Assembly: GCF_035083965.1 (NCBI RefSeq)
Contig: NC_089724.1
Location: 9,161,410-9,225,409 of the forward strand
Length of the DNA: 64,000 bases
Reading direction: 5' to 3'
Origin: Branchiostoma lanceolatum
Taxonomy: Eukaryota; Chordata; Leptocardii; Amphioxiformes; Branchiostomatidae
A model generated the notes under the pieces. That model was not told the origin of the DNA. It ran no database searches and was given only the letters and a program-made list of their open reading frames with translations. A program made the position numbers and the translations under genes. Positions 57,587-64,000 of the stretch are shown piece by piece; positions within the stretch are counted from its first letter, which is position 1, and every line of letters begins with the position of its first letter.

Positions 57587-59548
57587 TTTGCTTGCCTCCA
57601 AAATCACAGCTCTTTCGAAGACTGATAAGGCTGGACTGGGAAATGTTAACACGACCCTCCGTTTTTCTGGGCACGCGTACGGTCACTGAAGTTAATCAAG
57701 TTGGTTTGTCATAACAGTCAGTGTTTACTGGCCATCGGTCACGGTAAAGTGCTAATTGGGTTTTTTTTCAGAAATGTTGGGGTGGGGTTTGGCTGATTAT
57801 AAATGAAAACAAAAACTATCTGAGTATCTCTGTTTTGTCAAATTCAGATCGTATTTCAACATCAACGATCTAAACGGGGTATGCCATGAAAAGGAAAAGA
57901 AACGGACGCCTTTGACACATATCTTCAAAATATGTCAAATAACCCCGACTTTGATGTCGACTTAATCATTAGATCACAGATCACCACAGAAAGGGAAAAT
58001 GAGGTATATTCTTCCTTTATGCACAGATGACCTTTCATTGTCTATATAGCTAAGGCCACAGCAAGTAAATTTTATGGATGACATCCTCCGCAGACTCCAA
58101 AATTAATGAGATAGGGCGAAAAAAAAACAAGGCGGGCCAAAAAAAACAAGATTCCTATATCTTCAAATTTTGAGATCACAATTCTTGTTAAACAAGAATT
58201 GAGGCGACGAAATATGATATCATGACCAACAGGTCTTTTAGTCCTGTATTCAACCTATGTTTTAGTCCTGCATTCATTAATATATGATATAAAACCTCCT
58301 TCATTCAATAGTAAACATGTCCTTGTAGATGTGTATATATCTCAATAGACTAACTACAACAAATGCAGAAAAGATCTTGTTGTACCATCATCTGAAGCAA
58401 CTACACTGGGTATTCATATGCGATGAAACACCTTGTGTATACAGCTCAATTTACTAGACCCCCCCCCCATTATTTATATAATGTCCTTGCTAGAACAAAT
58501 GCAGAAAACAGCTTGTTATCATACCATCATGGGCAGGAACTACACTGGGTATTCAAATGCAATGAAACACCTTAGACTGTCAATGTTTACGACATATTTG
58601 CCATTTTTTGGCATGTTGGCCACCATCGGAGGGCAATGAAATTTCTTGTTTTTTATTTCGAAATCAGGCGAAAATTAATGAGCGCGCTGATGTCATCCAT
58701 AAAAATTACTTGCTGTGGCCTAACTAACATTGATACGGCCGAGCAATCATATATAATTTGGGCCTGTTTGGCATCTTGGGACTTTTTCCACAACAGTTTA
58801 TCTGGGAACGTTGCCCAAATGGTGACGTTTGCCCGCATGGAATGCGACCAGGCAAAAGTGTCCAAATATAGAAAGTCGGACCACAGGACTACTTGGAAGG
58901 ATGTTTTAAGTGTGTGAATGTACCAACTGGTGTGTATAGCAAACAAGAACTTGTGCTTACGTGATAAACAAAATCTGTTGGTCTTCCTGGATAACATGAA
59001 CTCACTAAAGGCCCTCTAAAACGCATTAAAATGATCCAGACTTGTAACAAATACATTCAAGTTGAGAAAGTCACTACATGTCGTACAAAATTATATTCAC
59101 GTTGAAAAGGTTAGTTAATACGTCGTAAAAATATGTAAATATGTGCACGATTATTTTATATTACTTTATTACTGTGCTGTGCCTACCTACCCCCTCCCTA
59201 TGAGCTAATATTGCCTCAAAAGTTTTACATTGTATTCATCAAAGGAGGTTGTATTCAAGCTTGGTTATTCATGTTAATATGGATTTCTGACAAATGATAA
59301 AACATTCACTCATTCAATGTATGTATTTCAATATTTGTATTTTAATATATGTATTTCAATTGGAGATAGATAGATTATGCTAATTACAACCTTATTTCCA
59401 TAACTAGTAGGACAAAACAAGAAATCTACAAATCAAAGCTTCGTGGAGGTAAGAGGTCTCCAAATCCTTGCTTGTCCAAAGGTTTTGCGTTCTGAATATA
59501 TTTCCGTCAGAAAATAGTATCTTAGAGTACAAAAAAGTCATTCAAATC
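57587..59548. other. Intergenic region between Ly6 copy 2 and the methyltransferase
   Basis: No exon could be supported. The main content is a MITE of about 670 bp (58,051-58,723) and AT-rich unique sequence. The promoter of Ly6 copy 2 should lie just above 57,590. Confidence 0.5.
58051..58723. mobile_element. MITE, variant with TAAGGCCACAGCAAGTAA ends
   Basis: TAAGGCCACAGCAAGTAAAT and GGATGACATCC at the left are inverted as GATGTCATCC and ATTACTTGCTGTGGCCTAA at the right. The inner GGATGACATC block is shared with the GGCCATGTTGATTTGATT family. The outermost bases differ, so it may be a subfamily. Confidence 0.75.
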
Positions 59549-61338
59549 TTAATCTTTCCTGTCCTCGCCCTCCTTACTCGCAGTGTAGCCGTAGATTTTG
59601 CTCCTCCCCTCTCCGAATTCTTCCTCCTTGATTCCCACAAACCCTGCCATGTCGAGGGCCTTCATATATTCTGCGGGGTCAGTTTGACGCGCGTACATAT
59701 TGAGACCTCCGTCGACACTCTTCTCTACTATCGTCCTATTCATGGTGCTGGCTACGGCGCCACCTGGCGACAGGACACGGTACAGCTCCCTGCAGCCCTG
59801 GTGAAGGTCGTCCCAGAAGTAGAAGCAGTTGACGTGGAAGATTCTGTCCATGGAACCGTCAGGATAGGGGAGATTCACAGCATCTCCGACGGTGAGTTGT
59901 AGCTTGCCTGACGCAATGTACGGTTGGAGTCGCTTGGTGGCCACGTGCACCATATGTGGAGACAACTCCAGACCATACACCTTACCCGGGTCATCTGAAA
60001 ACACATTTACAACAGGTGATGTTTTATAGCATGATAAAGCAGTTCATATCGTTAAATTAGCCACTCTCCCTCCCAGAAATGAACAAAACAAAGTAGATAT
60101 AAGCAATCCACATTTACCGTTTCATTACATTTGCATCAAATTTATTTCAGTATGCTTCATATTTTGTTCCATTTCGTTCCATTTTGCTCTTTCTGTAGTT
60201 CCATTTTTCCACTTAGTTCCATTGCGCATTTTATGTACTTGCATTTTTTCAATTTCGTTCCATTTCGCACTTTATGTAGTTCCATTTTGTTTCAATTCGT
60301 TCAATTTCGCACTTTCTGTACACCCCTCACCTTTACCGATGTAACCCAGGGCTTCTTTCAGTCCGACTCCCGGTCCAAAACCGACTTCCAACACCTTGTG
60401 GTGCGGTTGGATATTCAAAAGTTTGGCAGCCTGCACTTCAATCGGATCATTGATTCTCAGAAAGATCAATTCCTACAGAAAACAAGAATTGAATGTAAAA
60501 CGCACAAGGCGTAGTGATACAGTCTCTTGGCTCCCGGGAATCAAACCCCGGGGCCGCCAGCTCACAAACCCAACGCATGCACACTTACCGCAAGGCTAAA
60601 ATGTACGGACCAGTTAGACTGGTCAGTAAGTGCCGCTTGAGCCACGCTGTTACAAATGCTTGAATAATGATAATGATAAGGCAAAAGACACTGACAATCG
60701 CAATTTGCACAAATCATTTCAGAAATAGAAACAAGATAGAAAGTAAATATGTAGAGTTATCAACCAAGGATTGACGTGGTCAAAAATTCACATTTTCCGA
60801 GAACCAAAGTAAAATGGAATTCGGTGTCATCAAGTACAGTAGGAGCATCCTCACTACATAGCTTTAAAGAACGGTTGCAGTTAGATGTGCAAAGGTTAGG
60901 TATGACAGGCCGTTCAGTGTAATATAACCACCTGCTCCTCCTGCACCGCGTGCCTGCGAAGCTGGTGTGTTGCGATGGAGGGCGGTTATACCGGCTATAC
61001 AGATACAGATACAGACGCCACTGACATTATGCACTATATTTTGTAACAACTACTTTCATTTAATAATATGTAACATTGAAATTGCACCATCATGAATATA
61101 AACATACTATAATTTACAGTTACACAATGTAAATACAATTATACATGTACATGTACATACAAATACAATTATACATGATACATGTTAATTATCTAGTGAC
61201 TCTATGATAAAAAAAATTGATTACAGGATATAACAGGAAGCATAAACTTTTCAAGACGGTAGCCTACCTTAACCAGCCGATAGGACCAGCGGTGGGGAGT
61301 TTGAGGTTCTGGGAAACCGCCCTTTTAATGTATTGCAT
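59549..61338 (-). CDS. Class I SAM-dependent methyltransferase (Methyltransf_11 type)
   Basis: Three exons were found: 61338-61268 (MQYIKRAVSQNLKLPTAGPI and GWL), 60472-60331 and 59994-59549, giving about 220 aa. Exon 2 holds the SAM-binding motif I (KVLEVGFGPGVG). Exon 3 holds the acidic motif II (VYGLELSP), motif III (LTVGDAVNLPYPDGSMD) and the post-motif YRVLSPGG. It is a cytosolic-type fold with no signal or TM segment. The substrate cannot be read from the sequence. The exon 2 to exon 3 join is in phase. The exon 1 to exon 2 join is not: exon 1 ends in phase 2 at its only good donor (AAG|GTAGGC), while exon 2 needs phase 0. Either a small exon is missing, exon 2 uses an internal acceptor (CTGAG|AATC, which is in phase but shortens the fold), or the copy carries a frameshift. 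Confidence 0.8.
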
Positions 61339-62352
61339 ACTTGTAACCGTCAGAACTAAAAAACAAACAATTTGCGCGGCATTAAGTAAATCTGACGTCA
61401 CCAGTATTCCATGAGAGACTAATACAAGGCGTGTAAGTGAAGTAAATCAGTTCACTTTCATGGCTACTGTCTTGTATGTTGCAACAAACGAGAAATGGGG
61501 AGGGGGGCGCTAAATCTTACCTTACCAGTTGGCCAATTAAGTTGTCCAACTCGTACGCCGGTTACACCATGTAGATTCGGTGGCCACCGACTGCTAAACG
61601 TTTCAGACGTTTCCTTTAATTTCTGTTCCTATCCCCTAAAATGCGACAGCAACAACCACACATGCACAGCAGCTGTAAGCATTTGAAGCAACCCTGAACT
61701 TTGGCACTAGGGTCATTGGAATAGTCTAAGGTCTTGATACTAGGGGGGGGGTCGTTTTTAAGTTCACTGACGATAGTATGCCATATGGTCAATGTTTGGT
61801 ATGCGCATTTGCTTTAACAATATTGGTGTGAATCTCGATAGGAAAGCAAACAAACAAACAAACACAAGACTAAACAAATATTCACCATTGGTTTTTACCC
61901 ATCCATCAATTAATCAATTTATTTTTTTTGCATACCAAAGTACGTGTTCCTTGCACAGCATGATTAGCACATCAACATGGCATCATGAGAAATTCAGTTG
62001 TTCAATTCATGATCACGTTTCGGTAAGATGATTGATCCTAACAGAAAACATCCTATACACGTCCCGATATTGGTGGATCATATAACATCAAAGGTACCGA
62101 TCTGTTTGGAAGTCATCGTACGTACGAATGGTGACAGGCATATTGGATTATTGAATGTCTTCTCCGGCGGATCGTTATAGAGAACTTAACAAACAAACGT
62201 CATGTTATTACACCTGAGATAAAACAGGCCTCCGGCAGTTCCTTCCGGGAGTCGCTGTAGCTAAAATTAGCTATATTTGATGGGTCAGCTGCCCAAAGGT
62301 GTTGCATTTAATAAGTTGATCGTTTTTGCTACGACTCACAGCCTAGTTCAAA
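61339..62352. other. Intergenic region between methyltransferase and small secreted protein
   Basis: The two genes are divergent here, so both promoters should lie in this stretch. I see no repeat family, exon or clear core promoter element apart from an AT-rich ATTTAATAAG about 45 bp upstream of the plus-strand ATG. Confidence 0.45.
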
Positions 62353-63697
62353 ATGGAACCATTCCGCGCTCTAACCTTGCTTCTGCTCTGGGCCGTGGTA
62401 GGATGCGGTGGATCTGAGGTATCTAACTTCTCCTTTGTTCATTAACATCACTTAATTTGTTTTTATCTTGTACTTAGTTATTACGCTTAGCAACTATCTC
62501 TATAATGTTGTGCAGCGAACAAATTTGCCGTGGATTTCACGTTGGTTGGCGATCACATGTTTAGTATAAAAAAACCCTGAAGAAATGAGTCTGGTCTGAT
62601 TGAAAAGAGAAACAAAACAAAAGTTGTGCTTTTATGTCAAACATTGTAAATTGTTTTTGTGTACCGTCTTCGTCTTCAATTGAACCACCTTACAATTCTC
62701 TTCACCTTATCAACAATTCAATTCAGAGTTTTGAATAAATAGCTGGTGAACTCCAAATTCTTGTTCAGTCACGGATACTGTCTGAAACGTCTGACCGTCT
62801 TCAAACCTATCCAGTTGCTTGAGTAACTGTTAACTTGCGTCATATACGTATGTAACTTTCTGGTTATCAAAGTCACTGACGAAAGACAGCGGATACTGTA
62901 CTAAAACGTCTGACCGTTTTCAAATCTACTGGTCCAGCTGCTTGAGTATCTGTTAACTTACGTATACGTATCATAACGGCTGGTTATTAAAGTCACTGAC
63001 GAAAGACAGCGGATACTGTATGGCAATATATCTGTTTCAAAAATACGGAGACAAAAGACGTGACGTTTTTGCAAAATACGTGACGTTTTTACTTAATTCA
63101 CGTCACGTGTGACATTAAAGACGTGACTTACGGCACGTCACACTTTTGTATACGTATTTTGCAAAAACGTCACGTCTTTTGTCTCCGTATTTTTGAAACA
63201 GATATATTGCCATAGATACTGTACTGAAACGGCTGACCGTTTTCAAATCCATCCAGTTTCTTGAGTAACTGTGAACTTGCGTCGTGTACGAATGTAACGT
63301 TCTGGTTATTAAAGTCACTGGCGAAAGACAGCGGATACTGTCAGAAACGTCTGACCGTTTTGCAAATCTATCCAGTTGCTTGAGTAAATGTGAACTTGTG
63401 TATACGTATGTAACGTTAGGGCAGTCACTGACGAAAGACAGTGGATACAGTATGAAACGTCTGGCCGTTTTCAAATCTATCCAGTTGCTTTTAAACAACT
63501 GTTAATTTGCGTATAAGTATGTAACGTTAACCAACTTAACGTCTGGTTTGTTACAGGTGTCTGGTCACTGTGACTGTGCCGCCATGGCGCCTTCTCCTGA
63601 CGCCTGTTCAGACGACACCAAGTACCAGCTCATGACGGCCCTACAGGACGATGTGGGAAACCTGACCTGTCTCGTACAAGACGTGGCTGACAAGTGA
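62353..63697 (+). CDS. Small secreted cysteine-containing protein, unrecognised (68 aa)
   Basis: Exon 1 (62,353-62,418) encodes a signal peptide (MEPFRALTLLLLWAVVGCGG) and ends at GAG|GTATCT. Exon 2 (63,557-63,697) opens after TTTGTTACAG and runs to TGA. Both are phase 0 and together encode 68 residues. The mature part is acidic, with cysteines in HCDCAAMAPSPDAC and NLTCLVQ, so four in all, and one NLT glycosylation site. I do not recognise a family. The 1.1-kb intron is filled by a tandem repeat and a MITE. Evidence is limited to the signal peptide, canonical splice sites, agreeing phase and cysteine content. Confidence 0.55.
62769..63532. repeat. Tandem copies of a unit of about 110 bp
   Basis: About five units share GTCACTGACGAAAGACAG, GATACTGTCTGAAACGTC, TGACCGTTTTCAAATCTATC and CAGTTGCTTGAGTAACTG. 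Isolated copies lie at 60-135 and 44,931-45,035, so the unit is dispersed as well as tandem. One unit is split by the MITE at 63,019-63,214. The array lies in the intron of the small secreted protein gene. Confidence 0.85.
63019..63214. mobile_element. MITE with perfect 63-bp terminal inverted repeats
   Basis: The arms 63,019-63,081 and 63,152-63,214 are exact reverse complements, starting TATGGCAATATATCTGTTTC. The flanks GATACTGTA (left) and GATACTGTA (right, following the element) look like a target-site duplication of up to 9 bp. The central 70 bp carries several CACGTCAC-like steps and no ORF. Confidence 0.9.
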
Positions 63698-64000
63698 TGA
63701 GCTAAATATCTCTTCATGACATGCTAGAATAAGATATTTTAGTTACCAAGTAACGTTATTCTCGAGTGTAGAACATGACTGATATTGGTATTTGTGTTCA
63801 TTTATTAGGTATCTAGCCTTTTCTAGACCTGTGGTGCTGATTTTTTTTCCAAAATCGGCAAAGCACACATGTAGACGTAGTAAGGGTCCAAGCTCTGTCT
63901 TTACTACAAGAAAACCGGGCTGAACTTATTTTTTCTCTGAATGATGACTTCTAGTCAAGCGGCATAGCTTAAAAATTGTGCAAATTTGTCTTAAAGCACC
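63698..64000. other. 3' flank of the small secreted protein gene
   Basis: No exon is visible. Only a weak AATAAG near 63,730 could serve as a poly(A) signal. Confidence 0.4.

Overview
This is animal (eukaryotic) DNA: genes are split by GT-AG introns, spaced several kilobases apart and packed among transposon remnants. The protein set is that of a deuterostome animal: EIF3M, a POGLUT2/3 enzyme, a MECA-type rhodopsin-family GPCR, Ly6/uPAR GPI proteins and an LRR-FN3 receptor. Together with the dense foldback MITEs, the tRNA-derived SINEs and the frequent ACATGTA words, this suggests a lancelet (Branchiostoma). The species is an inference, not read directly from the sequence.

Layout. (1) 1,966-19,133, minus: one large gene, rebuilt here as ten coding exons whose phases all agree (2,850 nt, 949 aa). 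It encodes a signal peptide, about 21 leucine-rich repeats, a partial LRRCT cap, a Pro/Ser/Thr stalk, an FN3 domain, a transmembrane helix and a cytoplasmic tail with six tyrosine motifs. Its 8.4-kb intron holds a 4.7-kb minisatellite with a 1,686-bp higher-order repeat and a second tandem array of about 290 bp. Other introns hold LINE, SINE and MITE copies. (2) 22,219-32,123, minus: EIF3M, ten exons, 376 aa, all phases consistent. (3) 32,521-34,053, plus: a POGLUT2/3 protein O-glucosyltransferase with an intronless coding region, head to head with EIF3M. The two probably share a very short bidirectional promoter. (4) 34.1-38.1 kb: no gene seen. (5) 38,187-57,586, minus: two Ly6/uPAR-type GPI-anchored proteins, each of 171 aa with the same three-exon plan, separated by a LINE with one nonsense codon. 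A MECA-group GPCR (45,480-46,655) lies inside the proposed 12-kb first intron of one of them. (6) 59,549-61,338, minus: a class I SAM-dependent methyltransferase whose first intron does not join in frame as read. (7) 62,353-63,697, plus: a two-exon gene for a 68-aa secreted cysteine-containing protein that I do not recognise.

The genes do not form an operon or pathway. Two relationships stand out: the EIF3M/POGLUT head-to-head pair (translation initiation and ER glycosylation, both expected to be broadly expressed), and the cluster of cell-surface or secreted proteins (Ly6 pair, GPCR, small secreted protein). All exon joins were worked out by hand from splice sites, reading phase and protein similarity. 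No transcript evidence was available.
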